NCBI GenBank assembly: GCA_022701365.1
Contig: JAKUHH010000284.1
Coordinates: 558,001-622,000 of the forward strand
Source of the DNA: Mycocentrospora acerina
Taxonomy: Eukaryota > Ascomycota > Dothideomycetes > Pleosporales
Direction: 5' to 3'
Length of the DNA: 64,000 nt
Shown here piece by piece: positions 54,491-64,000 of this stretch (the first letter of the stretch is position 1; the number at the start of each line of letters is the position of its first letter). Under the pieces are notes generated by a model. It searched no databases and was not told the DNA's origin. It saw nothing but the letters and a program-made list of their open reading frames with translations. The position numbers and the translations under genes were made by a program.

Positions 54491-55837
54491 TTTGTGTGAC
54501 TAAGTTGAGATAAGGGGTTCAGCTGATCTTTTACGAAAGCGCTAAATGGACTACTCTCGGAACGGAATATTTTCACTTCCGGACTGGCAAAGAACAGCAG
54601 ATATACATTGCTATGTAGATTCACCATTTAAGAAAGGTAACAACATTATTTTGAGGTTCTAATGAAAATCCTGGCTCAACCCTGTAAAGAAAGGAGGTTT
54701 CCGTGTGAATTAGTAGACATGGGTATTTCAACAAGCTGGTGTGGTTTATAGAATCTCGAAGTCCATGTTCAGTAGAATTCTTTTAAATGTTGAACAATCA
54801 TGTCAATTTAATACTGTCAAGCTGTGTTTTGTAAGACATGATGCGGAGGTGCCTAGTCCAAATATCTCTTAGTGACTATCTGAACGCGCATGACCATTAC
54901 CTTCTTTTCCAAATACCTTTTCTCTCATCTGTGCATTACTCGATAATTTAATTAATACTTTTTCCAAATCCTTACGTTTTTGAACTCTATGACTCGGCTT
55001 ACTGGTCATGAGTTTGGACATTTCGAAGCAATAATCTTTCGACCAATACTGTCAAACAACTACCTTGTCCCTTCATATTAAGAAAACCCAGGAACAGGCC
55101 TGCTCAACGTGGAAAGCTCAAATTGTTATTTTCCAGCTTCAAGAGGAATCGTAGCCACAGAGAATGTCAAAGAACAATTGTATAGTAACACGTGTGTGAT
55201 TATGTAAGCAATCAGCTCTTACGTTATCTCCCATCTCCCAACCCCTAAGAATACGTATTCTTCGTTTTATTGTTCCCTCATAGAGAATACCGAGAGATGG
55301 TCGCTAATGTACTGATGGTCTCATAGCTCGATATGGACAGGACGGTTTGTGCCTAGCTGAGATAAGACTTTTCATGCCCTGCAGTTTAGCATCGATAGGC
55401 ACATGTAGAAGGACTACACTCTGGCTACTGTGTAAATGCCATTTCAGTATGTCCCATTTATTAAAATCAAAATATCTAAAGTCTTTCAGGTGCTTGAAGT
55501 TGTTTAGAGAAAGCTGACGTCTTATTTAGATCGAATTACAAAGCCCGAAACCCTTCGCGAGATCCATTCCCCACCGGTTTGACATGTTGAATTGAACACA
55601 GAAGCTTGGATCTAAGCTATTTGATCGAAGAAACAATTCATCCAACGAACAGAAGAGATTGAGAAGTAAACTTCGCATTAGGGACGTAGAGAGAGGCTGG
55701 ATATGAGTTTAATCTCTTCACTGCACACCTCATTATTTCGAAAATATTCTTGCTCGTTCTTACTTGACCGGAGATTGAGCAATCTCCACATTGAGAAGTA
55801 GATAACTGACCACATCGCTCGAAATCAAAAAATCCAT
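54491..55837. other. AT-rich spacer between the two paralogues
   Basis: 1.35 kb without an open frame longer than 60 codons. It should hold the promoter of paralogue B. No third copy of the family is visible. Confidence 0.55.
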
Positions 55838-56739
55838 CTATTCGTCATACCAATCTGGTTGTTCAACAGTGCTGGATGGAGCGTTTGGTGAAGCATAACC
55901 CCAGCGAATTGTCTTGGTCGTTTCTCCAGCAGCAAAACTAAATTCCTTAGGCTTTGATGTCCTCGAATAGTCGATCATGGTAGAGGTCACAATGCGGCTG
56001 TCCCAGAAGATGGCATACTGTAACAATTTCACAAACTTGTCAGAAAAAGTCTCTCTAGGAATGTAGTGGAGCCATGATTTGAAAAAAAAACACCAAAAAG
56101 AACTGTGTTTACCTTGTTGATGGGCGTCAACTGCTTGTTTTGAATGCCATTGTGTGCGCTATTGTCGACGTAGATAGGTACCCACTTGCCCCCGGACTTG
56201 CATGCAACAGCTGCTTGGAGATTCTGAGGAACAGACTTCAGGATAAAAGAATCTTTCTTGCTATTTCCGTCGAAGAGACTATCATTAGCATCGGTTTGTT
56301 CATCGAGAACTCCGGAGTCGAATTCGCAGGATTTGCCGAAAGAGATCTCTTGAAAATCAGTCGCAGCAGAAACCTACAATGTATCGTGACTTAGTTATCG
56401 AAAATAGGTAAAAGAGATTTCAGGCAGACTCTGCTGCATTATCATTACTCACCTGCATGCCCCTGTCAAAAGAAGTTGAAAGGAAAACGCTGTATTCTTC
56501 GGTCCATCTGAACTGATTATGTCCGAGTAAAGGTTTCTGAGTGCCGATCGGCTTGATAGAAGCACCGTCAAATGTTACAGTGTACTGTCCGTTAACTATT
56601 GAAAAAACATGACTTGTTAGCCGCCAAAGACAGGTTTTTCCTGGAGTGATTCACCTTTTTTAGCGATGTTAAAGTTGTCGCCAGACTGCTGCCTGACGAG
56701 CTTAGAGTCAATCAAAAAATTCAAAGTGTAGCTGGCCAT
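55838..56739 (-). CDS. Unrecognised protein, paralogue A of a tandem pair
   Basis: Four exons (56739-56655, 56595-56453, 56373-56113, 56017-55838) give 222 residues. Exons 1 and 2 are 85 and 143 bases, exactly as in paralogue B; exons 3 and 4 differ by 3 and 12 bases. Intron phases (1, 0, 0) are the same. Donors are GTGAAT, GTGAGT and GTAAAC. It starts MASYTLNFLIDSKLV. The open frame reaches upstream to 56850, but the paralogue alignment fixes the start at 56739. Recognisable landmarks: VNGQY, QFRWTEEYSVF, ISFGKSC, WVPIYVDNSAHNG, FSFAAGE, IRWGY, EQPDWY. No signal peptide, membrane segment or known catalytic motif is seen. All exons are open with good splice sites, so this copy looks intact. 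Confidence 0.78.
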
Positions 56740-59139
56740 TCCGAAATAGCGAGTAGTTTGTTCAGGCAGTGTGTCGATTGTTAGGTTAGTTGTAATGTTG
56801 GAGGCAAGTGAATATCTTTGTCGAGTGCTTCCTAAGGAATTGGTGCACAAAATTCCTAGAGATCATCGAACATTTTATAGTATTCTCAAGTGATGGTCTA
56901 ATGTGGCTCACTCGTTGCTAGCTAAAACCATCACTTCTATCATTCTAGTCAGGCTTGAACAAATACTTTTCACTTTCAATGTGGCTGGCTGATGTTCATA
57001 GTGGTATGACGAATAGCAACAGGCGGGTGTGGTATGTGTAGGCTAGACATTTCAGCTTAAATCGGCCAAGTTCCAGATCATTTAACCGCCAGTTTCATTA
57101 TCGAAAAAATGGCTGAACCATCCCAAAAGCTCTTGCGACGCCATTCAAGCACGAGGTCTCAGAAGCATTTAGGGGAAGTGTGCCTAATCTTCTCAGCTAC
57201 ACCATAGCATGTTCAAAGAGTAATCTGCCTGAAAGAAACACACAAAAGCGGCAATCAAGATACACGTGCATCCAAAGCTGATACTAAATACAAGGACAGT
57301 AATTGATGGCTGGCTGAGAGCGGGGTATGTCAAACACTAATGGTTCCCAATATGGGTCTAAAATAGTACGGGTGCAGCCGTCGGTAAGTAGCAGGCGTTG
57401 GCGATGCTTGGTACCTGACAACAGCTAAATAGACCAATCAAAAGTATAGCCGTCGCTCCCTAAGGACGACCGTATCTACTAAGATGTGTTAAATTGATGC
57501 TAACATTTGCATCAAGACCATGGTCAACCTCTCTGGCTACATGGTTCGCCTAGCTTTTTCTTTTGTTAACCAAAATAACACTAGAGTTTGGTGTGTGATT
57601 AACTATCATATTAGATCTTTGTCAAGTGCGAGAAAAGATGCGCTAATAAGCGAATTGGAAAGACAAAGAGTATGAGTGGTATCATGCTAAAGTGCTAAGA
57701 GGATAAGTACCATACATAAGTATTTGTTTTTGCATTAGACTGAGATTTCCCTGAGCCTCAGTGGATAGATGTTGTTGAGCAGGTTGAATTTACTTTCAAA
57801 CTTCTCTCCATTAAGAACAGCGTGACTATTTCCGCATGCCAATGAAAATGGTGCCCGTTAGTCTATCGACATCTTAAAGCCTACAATACCAGTTTCCTCC
57901 AGCTCTATCTTTTCTGATGGATAATCCGTGTCTCAAAATCTTCGGTTCCACATGAATTCATATGACAACAAACTCAGACTCTACTAATGAACTACCAAAA
58001 GATAAATTCTTGAATCACAATGCATGACATGACTCGAAATGGATTTGCTAAGTATCCTAAATCTAGACCGGCTGAGCCAAGCAACTTCAATCAAGTCAAA
58101 GCAAACAGAATTCGAGCTAAGCACACCATCTCTCTACCCAGTACCAGGGCTATAGGTTTTCGTATCAAACATATTGCATACAAGCACGTCAGCTGGCTTC
58201 TGAACAAAATTTGCTGTTTCATGACTGAGCTAGTTTCCATCTCTTAGCCAACCATGTCTTCACAAATATGAACAGCCAAGCTTGTCCCAATGATTGACGA
58301 AGACAGACAATGATGTTACTTAAAGATAAAGGCCGGGGACATTGTAAGTGCCATCGATAGACTTTAATGTGGAAGGAGGTCTTGGAATGGCTGACTTGAG
58401 CCATACATTAGCTGAGAAGAAGCCTTCTCACATCAACATTGAAGCACTTGAATACGATGCCTATGATTGTCACTCCAAACGGCAATAAAAGGCAACGATT
58501 AGAAGTGAAAAATATGTATTCATAGGTGATCATTAAGCATTTCTGATGTAGCAAAATCATCTTTCAGTCTGCAAAGCTAGCATCAAATAGCTACATTCCA
58601 AGAAGCAACGGTCGCCCTTGACAATTATCTGGCCCATCGTATTTAAACGTGCCAGGGGCGGGCCGCTACAAGCACGCGCTCGGGCTGTGCCGCAATCTCA
58701 TCGGCCGAATGCATCTACCGCAACGAGTGAGCAGCAAGGCTGAATCTTCTGTGGAAAATTCTATGCATGTTATAAATTGCCTGCAAATTATCTGCGTATG
58801 AAGTCTATATGAAGGTTTTGATAACCAAAATGGTGTATTTGAATCTTTCAACTTCTCGCAGTGATAAAAAAAGAGGTGGTGGTGGTGTGCAACTTTAGAA
58901 AGAAGCTCCTTCATAGGCTAATATTCCTCCTCCCTGTGCGACATAAGGCTCTGTGCTACAAATGCTGTTGTGTATAAGAATTTTATCCTCGTCTCGAACT
59001 GCTCTCCAGGCTGTAGTCACCCTATTGCTCTTCTCTCGAGATGTCTCTCTAGACTAGTGGTGAGTAGCCAAAACAATCCTGCTTCGACTTCTACCTAATC
59101 TCATCTCAACGTACATCATCCACTCTCCCATCTCTTTAC
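56740..59139. other. AT-rich stretch with almost no open frames
   Basis: About 2.4 kb, AT-rich, with no frame longer than about 80 codons and no recognisable gene. It holds repeat R1 copy 2 near 58.65 kb. The first part should include the promoter of paralogue A. Confidence 0.55.
58652..58720 (+). repeat. Direct repeat R1, copy 2
   Basis: It matches 51495-51558 in the same orientation (see copy 1). The distance between copies is about 7.16 kb, nearly the same as between the two R2 copies (about 7.18 kb). Confidence 0.7.
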
Positions 59140-59864
59140 TCTAGCTAATCGACAATCCAAAGCGCAACGCTTTTGATTTTCGCTCTCTATACCCATATTT
59201 CCCAAACATCTACGTTTCCGACGAACCCACCAAAATCGTCTCGCTCATCGATTAACAATCCATTGTAGTTTCACCTTTATTTTACCAAGTCCGCTTCCTC
59301 GAACTCATAAGCATAGGCGAAGACTACGAGCTCGGATTCGAGATACCCACGCTCCCAGAGAACATTGCCGAACGGGACGACGACGACGACCAAGCGATTC
59401 TCAGATTCAAACACAAACAAACAATGATGGGCATGCCATACGAGGCCGCCAGCAGTTTCAATAACAAGAACATTTTCAAATCTCTACGTCTCCCCCCTGT
59501 TTCCCGCTAACTCTTCCTCCGCTGCGGAAAAGCGCGGGAAGAAGGTATCGCACCTCTTCAAGCCTGCCCAATCGCAATAGCAGATATATGGAATGAAGTA
59601 GGATTTCCCCGCGACTGTCCCTGCAATTTCACCGAAGATGAGATCAATAAGCATCAGCAAGACTATCAGGAATACCAGGACCACTACAAGATCTATGAGC
59701 TCGCTCAGGAGTATCTGGGCACCGATGCCGACGGCTGGATTTCCCCTAATGATGACTTTGAGGAGATGCAGCGGCGGAATGAGGAGTTGATGGAGTTTTG
59801 CGTGGCTCATTGCGGGGAGTTTGGTAAGTCGGCTGAGGAGGTGAGGAGGATGTGGCGGAATTGA
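59140..59864 (+). pseudogene. Broken phosphotransferase (APH/Aim9-like) pseudogene
   Basis: One frame carries clear homology to fungal APH-like kinases (phosphotransferase family, Aim9-like). It begins NIYVSDEPTKIVSLID, then a TAA (59253-59255) where the family has Trp, then QSIVVSPLFYQVRF and YELGFEIPTLPENI. A second TAA lies at 59508-59510, followed by LFLRCGKAREEG and IAIADIWNEVGF, and on through YLGTDADGWISP to a TGA at 59862-59864. The stops are in the same frame, so the damage is point mutation and not frameshift. The N-terminal ATP-binding half is missing upstream. The Trp codon TGG to TAA needs two G-to-A changes, which fits RIP. As it stands it cannot make a full protein. Confidence 0.8.
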
Positions 59865-59900
59865 TGAGGGGGTCTATGAATAGATTAATTGCTCTCGAGT

Positions 59901-60063
59901 AGATTACCCGAATAAGATGACTTTCTTCTTTCCCCATGCCAAGCAGGTAAGTTACTAGTGCAGAGATACCTTCCACGTCGTTGGCGAGGCGGGAGTACCC
60001 GGATCCAGTGTATGAGCTTTGCATGTGGGATTTCCAGAGCGAGAAGCTGAGGTTTATCTTTTA
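59901..60063 (+). pseudogene. Decayed fragment R2, copy 2
   Basis: A short reading KMTFFFPHAKQ at 59911-59946 shifts by one frame into IPSTSLARREYPDPVYELC and ends WDFQSEKLRFIF at a TAG (60061-60063). A 17-base GTAAG...CAG piece between the two halves is too short for an intron, so a frameshift is likelier. The same segment occurs, more damaged, at 52.72 kb. It may be the C terminus of a separate gene or of the element carrying the phosphotransferase remnant. Confidence 0.6.
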
Positions 60064-60477
60064 GAAGGTGGGTAGTGGAGAGATATGGTTAGTCCGCTGA
60101 TGGATAGTAATGCATTAGAGGATTGGAGGGAGGAGGAGCGTTCGTAGGCACAGGGTGAGGGGTAGGGGAAGGACATGGTGATAGGAAGGGTTTGGAAGTG
60201 GAGATGTAATGTGATGTGGGGAGAAAAGAGGTGGTTGACTTGGGACTATATGTCGAGTTGATATAAGGCAAGCTATTATTACCAAGCTCATAGTTTCAAA
60301 TAGTGGGTCAACATACATATACCAGGAGTTTTTATTGGCTTGGACATGATAATGTTACATGAGAAAGAGCACTGTTAGGGACCAAAGAGCACGAAAGCTA
60401 TTGACATGACTGTTCATTGCTGATTCTACATGCCTGAATTTACCACAACTTTTATGAATAACATATCCGCCCTCATG
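60064..60477. other. Intergenic region
   Basis: 414 bases without a recognised feature. Confidence 0.5.
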
Positions 60478-61032
60478 TCATTCACTTATATTTGAACACT
60501 CCTTTTTTTTAACATCTCGGGTGAACCGTAATCTGCTTCCCTCCATGCTCAATCGTACGCTCTGCGCATCGTCGACGTCCGGCGCCATGAGACATGTGTA
60601 GAACAAAGCCCGCTCAGCACTTGATGCGGGGCAGTGCAGCAAATGGGCGTCCCCGAGGACTGTGACATCGACTCGCTTTTTCTCCGTGTCAAGTTGGCGA
60701 CTTTTAGTTTTCGAATTGTGGTATGAGCCACTTTTGTTTAGACGGTGAAGAGAGAAAATCATGCGTTTGCTGGATAAAATTGTTAGTCTCCGTCCCAACT
60801 CTGATCGCATCTGGGTTCAAGACATACGAGATGGTCTCGGTGCAGTTGTCGTGTCTGATCTTGTTGCTTGCGATGCGAACTGAGCCACGCTGGGTGATTT
60901 TGATGGTGCGGTGGGGAAGCGAGGACTGAGGGGATTTGTTCCAGTCAAAGTTGCTCTGCGTGTTGTCGAGATGGGAGATGGAGCGTTCTTGAGGAAGACA
61001 CGGGCAGGTGGGAACTGAGCGATGGAAGGCAT
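60478..61032 (-). CDS. Unrecognised small gene with a reading-frame conflict
   Basis: An excellent intron lies at 60827-60770: donor GTATGT, branch-like CTAAC, acceptor CCAG, 58 bases. Exon 2 (60769-60478) encodes KRMIFSLHRLNKSG, then KKRVDVTVLGDAHLLHC and ends ECSNISE. Phase demands that exon 1 be read in the frame giving SISHLDNTQSNFDWNKSP and TIKITQRGSVRIASNKIR, which looks coding. That frame has no ATG, while the best ATG (61032, MPSIAQFPPARVFLK) is one base out of frame just before it. Either a base is missing near 60985 (sequencing error or pseudogene), or the real start lies in an upstream exon. A TATATAA box at 61204-61210 lies upstream. Family not recognised. Confidence 0.45.
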
Positions 61033-61035
61033 GTT

Positions 61036-62313
61036 GGATGTAATGTGCTGGTTGAGGCTGAGTGGGCGATGTGTTGGTTGAGGCTGACCGGGTGATTGTT
61101 TGGGCGATGGAAGGCGAGATAGTGTAGATGGCTTGCTTTATTTATTTCCGAGTGAGTCAAGTTGGTTTGAAGGGATTAGATACTTGGTGGGACTGCGTGA
61201 GCTTATATAAATGGGTGACCGAGGAGTCACCAGACGTGCCGAGGCGCCGTGACGAGTCACAGCTGTGACATGAGGGATTTGCCGTTTCGGGCAGTCAGGC
61301 TATGATCTCGTGAGGTCAAGTCGACCTGTAGGGCGCTGTCACGGATGATCCCGACCGTTCCGCCGACTTGTTTTCGTCATGTCCTGCAACTCATCGATGG
61401 GAACACGCGACTCTACTTGACGGCACACCATCCTTTGCTCCGAACTGATCGTCACCTAGAGAAGCGCGAGGCGCCACGATGCGGAGAGCAGTTGGTGAGG
61501 TGTGAGTGCATGACTCTCCCATTGGCCAAGCTATGGGATAGAGAGGTGTCGTGTATCAAAGCAGCTGCTGGGTGTTGTGCACGTTTGACCGTTGGCTTGG
61601 CTTGGGGATGCACGTCAAGGGGATAATGCGGAGTGGAGCGCGCGCATAGGGCAGGGGTCGAGCTTCCTCGAGCTTCACATGCAAATGCGCCCGAGAACAG
61701 CAAACAACGGCAGTACGAAACGAGAAGTCCAGCCTTGGCTGTGTGTGTGCATAGTGGGATTTTCCACAATTCCCAGGCAATTGATGTTTACTGCGCGTGG
61801 GCAGCGGCTAGGCTGTCAATGGGCCAAGGTGGTTTCACTGTGCACGGCATGTCGCCACGGACAGCTGTCAGTATCAGGGTGAGTACCGAAATGTCTGCCA
61901 AGAAACAAAACGGCCGTCTTGATGTCTCCAAACTGTTGCGGTGCACGAAAAAGCATGGCTGCCCATGGCTGTCACTTGTAACTTGCGACGCCGGGGAAGG
62001 CATCGCATAACCGGCCGCAGAGCCGCGCACCTTGGCCTGGACATAGTGCGGGCAGATGTTTGGTGGCCTTGAGCTGAGACGCTGATGAAAGATTATTGAT
62101 ACGTGGTCAAGATTGTTGTCAGGCCTGGGAGGTGTTGAGTCAAGAATACTGACAGGCCTGAACGGTGATGAGTCAGGATGTATTTTTTTGAAATGTTCAA
62201 GATTGATTATCAATTCAAGAGACGATAAAGTGAAGATTTATTTATGGATATTTAAGAATATTAGCAGGCCTCGTAGGTAATAGATTTAAGACGCAGTTTA
62301 AATATAATCAACA
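61036..62313. other. Intergenic region, 1.3 kb
   Basis: It contains the likely promoter of the small gene and the 3' end of the thioesterase. Overlapping open frames near 61.3-62.2 kb on both strands carry no recognisable sequence. GC content recovers here. Confidence 0.45.
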
Positions 62314-62893
62314 TTATAGCTTTGCCTTGGTGGCCAATATCTGCTGCAGCCCCTTCTTGAGGTCCTCGGCCATGCCTGCACTCGCAGGACGTCTACTCTC
62401 ACGGTCGACAAAAACGTGAATAAACTCGCCAACTGCTTTTACTTCTTCTTGGCCTCTCTCGAACACGCCAATCTCGTACGTGACGGAGCTCTTGCCAAGC
62501 TTGTTCACTCTCAGCGCGAGGTCGACTACGGCTGGGAACTCGATGGGAGCGAGGTAGTCGCAGTGAGAGTGCACGACGAGGCCGATCTGGGGGGAAGTGG
62601 GCGGGTGGAGGGCACAGTGCTGGATGAGGTATGTGTTTACGACTGAGTCGAAGCTGGGGAAGGCGGGATGGTTAGAGCTTGTTGAAAGGGATGTAAATGG
62701 ACGAGCCAGTGGACACATACAGAAAATAGTAGATGCTGTTGTTCAGGTGGTGGTACATGTCATTGTCACTCCTTGGGCCATCAGTTAGCCGTGGACGGGG
62801 CAGTCAAGCGGGAATCAAGTACCATCGCGTCCTGTACTCGAGCTCGAACTTGTAGTCAGTCCTCCTGCGTGCTTTCAGTGCGTCGACGGCCAT
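62314..62893 (-). CDS. Hotdog-fold thioesterase (4HBT type)
   Basis: Three exons (62893-62823, 62771-62721, 62653-62314) give 153 residues. It starts MAVDALKARRRTDYKFELEYRTRW. The catalytic region is WSDNDMYHHLNNSIYYFLFDS, pieced together from all three exons, with the Asp of SDND as the expected active residue. LVVHSHCDYLAPIEFP and LGKSSVTYEIGVFE form the central sheet. The size and order match small acyl-CoA thioesterases (YbgC/FadM-like) that hydrolyse acyl-CoA. It may be mitochondrial or cytosolic; the N terminus is basic but short. It is divergent from the pseudouridine synthase gene. Confidence 0.9.
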
Positions 62894-63145
62894 GGTGCAG
62901 TGTCACGGGAGTGGCCATTGTTTGCGCGAGCACTGTGCACCGTACACTGTGTACGGGCCACCAGAGCCACGGTCGGGTGTCAGGCTTTCGCCTCGGCTCG
63001 CAGACGCAAGTTTTCTCTTCTCCCCGCGCTGACTGCACCCCGCAGCCCACGAGCAATCAAATTGGCTCCCTCGGCGCGCATCCTCGCGTACCTCGCATCC
63101 AAAGGACGGCTGCCGGTCCCTAAAACGCCCGCCGGCTCGCCCACC
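62894..63145. promoter_or_regulatory. Shared upstream region of a divergent gene pair
   Basis: 252 GC-rich bases lie between the thioesterase and pseudouridine synthase start codons. No TATA box is seen. Confidence 0.5.
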
Positions 63146-64000
63146 ATGGCCCTTGTGTCGTCGCCGCCGCGTGACAAGTACCCGCCGCTGCCAGACGACA
63201 AGTTCCCATGGAAGGAACCGCCCGCCGTGGCCATTACGCCGTGCGACCCATGGCCGGCGCCCTACTATCTCGAGGACGGGCTGCGCAAGGTGACGCCCTA
63301 CCACTTCACATACAACACCTTCTGCAAGGAGCGCTGGCGCGGGCGCGAGATCCTCGACATCTTCGCCAGCGAGTTCCGCGACCGCCCCACCGAGTACTAC
63401 GAAAAGGCCATTGTCGAGGGCCGCGTCGTGCTCAATGGCAAGCCCGTGCCGAGCACCAGCACCATCGTCAACAACGGCGACGTCATTTCGCACACACTGC
63501 ATCGCCATGAGCCGCCCTGCACGGCCACGCCCATTGGCATCGTGCACGAGGACGATGACATGATAGTCATCAACAAGCCCGCCGGCATGCCTGTCCACCC
63601 CGCCGGCCGCTACAACTTCAACTCCATCATCGAGATTATGCGCGCCGACCGCGGCTATGGCTGGAACCCGCTGCCCTGCAACCGCCTCGACCGCCTCACC
63701 AGCGGTGTCATGTTCATCGGCAAGCACCGCCAGGGCGCCGAGGCCATTGGTGCCCAGATCCGCGGCCGCACTGTCAAGAAGGATTACATGGCCAGAGTTG
63801 TCGGCGAGTTCCCTGAGGGCGAAATTGTCTGCGAGAAGCCCATCCTGCAGATCAGCCCCAAGCTTGGCCTCAATCGCGTGCGTGCAAACGGCAAGGAATC
63901 CAAGACGGTCTTCCGCCGCCTCGCCTACTACCCTCCAAAGGACGACCACCAGTCCGACGATACCACTTCTCCCGACGGACAGCCCTGGAAGAAGCTCCGC
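63146..64000 (+). CDS. RNA pseudouridine synthase, RluA/Pus9-Rib2 type (3' end off window)
   Basis: The frame is open from the ATG at 63146 to the window edge: 285 residues, incomplete. It isomerises uridine to pseudouridine, in this family usually at tRNA position 32. An S4-like RNA-binding segment is visible at YYEKAIVEGRVVLNGKPV. The synthase core follows: IVHEDDDMIVINKPAGMPVH, then CNRLDRLTSGVMF with catalytic D182, then GRTVKKDYMARVVGEFP. The start is supported by a CACC before the ATG and by the conserved DKYPPLPDDKFP stretch near the N terminus. Some relatives (Rib2) carry a C-terminal deaminase for riboflavin synthesis. Whether this one does cannot be seen here. Confidence 0.92.
   Translation, partial: MALVSSPPRDKYPPLPDDKFPWKEPPAVAITPCDPWPAPYYLEDGLRKVTPYHFTYNTFCKERWRGREILDIFASEFRDRPTEYYEKAIVEGRVVLNGKPVPSTSTIVNNGDVISHTLHRHEPPCTATPIGIVHEDDDMIVINKPAGMPVHPAGRYNFNSIIEIMRADRGYGWNPLPCNRLDRLTSGVMFIGKHRQGAEAIGAQIRGRTVKKDYMARVVGEFPEGEIVCEKPILQISPKLGLNRVRANGKESKTVFRRLAYYPPKDDHQSDDTTSPDGQPWKKLR

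Noticed and set aside
59484..59810. 108-codon minus-strand frame
   Set aside because: It is antisense to the phosphotransferase pseudogene, whose plus-strand frame shows clear homology.
51024..62313. Transposon in the AT-rich compartment
   Set aside because: I found no transposase, reverse transcriptase, long terminal repeat or clear terminal inverted repeat. Only short decayed repeats could be supported.

Overview
The window looks like nuclear DNA of a filamentous ascomycete (Pezizomycotina; the gene set suggests Dothideomycetes, probably Pleosporales, but I cannot prove the order). Genes carry short introns of about 50-60 bases with GTANGT-type donors. They lie on both strands and are not in operons. 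The families are typically fungal: Zn2Cys6 regulators, a HET-NACHT-WD40 protein, an Nha1-type antiporter and an arrestin-like trafficking adaptor.

Layout. 0-5.4 kb: the end of an unknown gene, then a divergent pair, mitochondrial processing peptidase alpha and a Dma1-type FHA-RING ubiquitin ligase. 6.6-9 kb: a vWA-domain protein with Pro/Gln-rich flanks. 10-18 kb: a compact housekeeping block with a Gep4-type mitochondrial phosphatase, SmD3, an Irc6/p34-like adaptin-binding protein, a methyltransferase, a Zn2Cys6 regulator and a P-loop kinase. 19.5-34.7 kb: a second Zn2Cys6 regulator, an allantoate-permease-type MFS transporter, an Mkt1 homologue, a 2-oxoglutarate oxygenase and a four-BRCT Rad4/Dpb11 homologue. 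36.4-47.3 kb: an arrestin-related adaptor, an Nha1-type Na+/H+ antiporter and a stand-alone O-methyltransferase.

47.6-62.3 kb is a different compartment. It opens with a fungal NLR (HET-NACHT-WD40) carrying four nearly identical WD repeats, then becomes AT-rich and gene-poor. It holds two tandem paralogues of a cytosolic-looking family I do not recognise, a phosphotransferase pseudogene with in-frame stops, two pairs of direct repeats about 7.2 kb apart that look eroded by C-to-T and G-to-A change (RIP-like), and a small gene with a reading-frame conflict. Housekeeping content resumes at 62.3 kb with a thioesterase and the start of a pseudouridine synthase that runs off the window.

Most core genes are unrelated in pathway. 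There is no biosynthetic cluster. The item I would most want followed up is the tandem paralogue pair beside the NLR gene. Intron-exon models were built by hand from splice signals, phase and family conservation, with no transcript data. Exon coordinates are therefore predictions.
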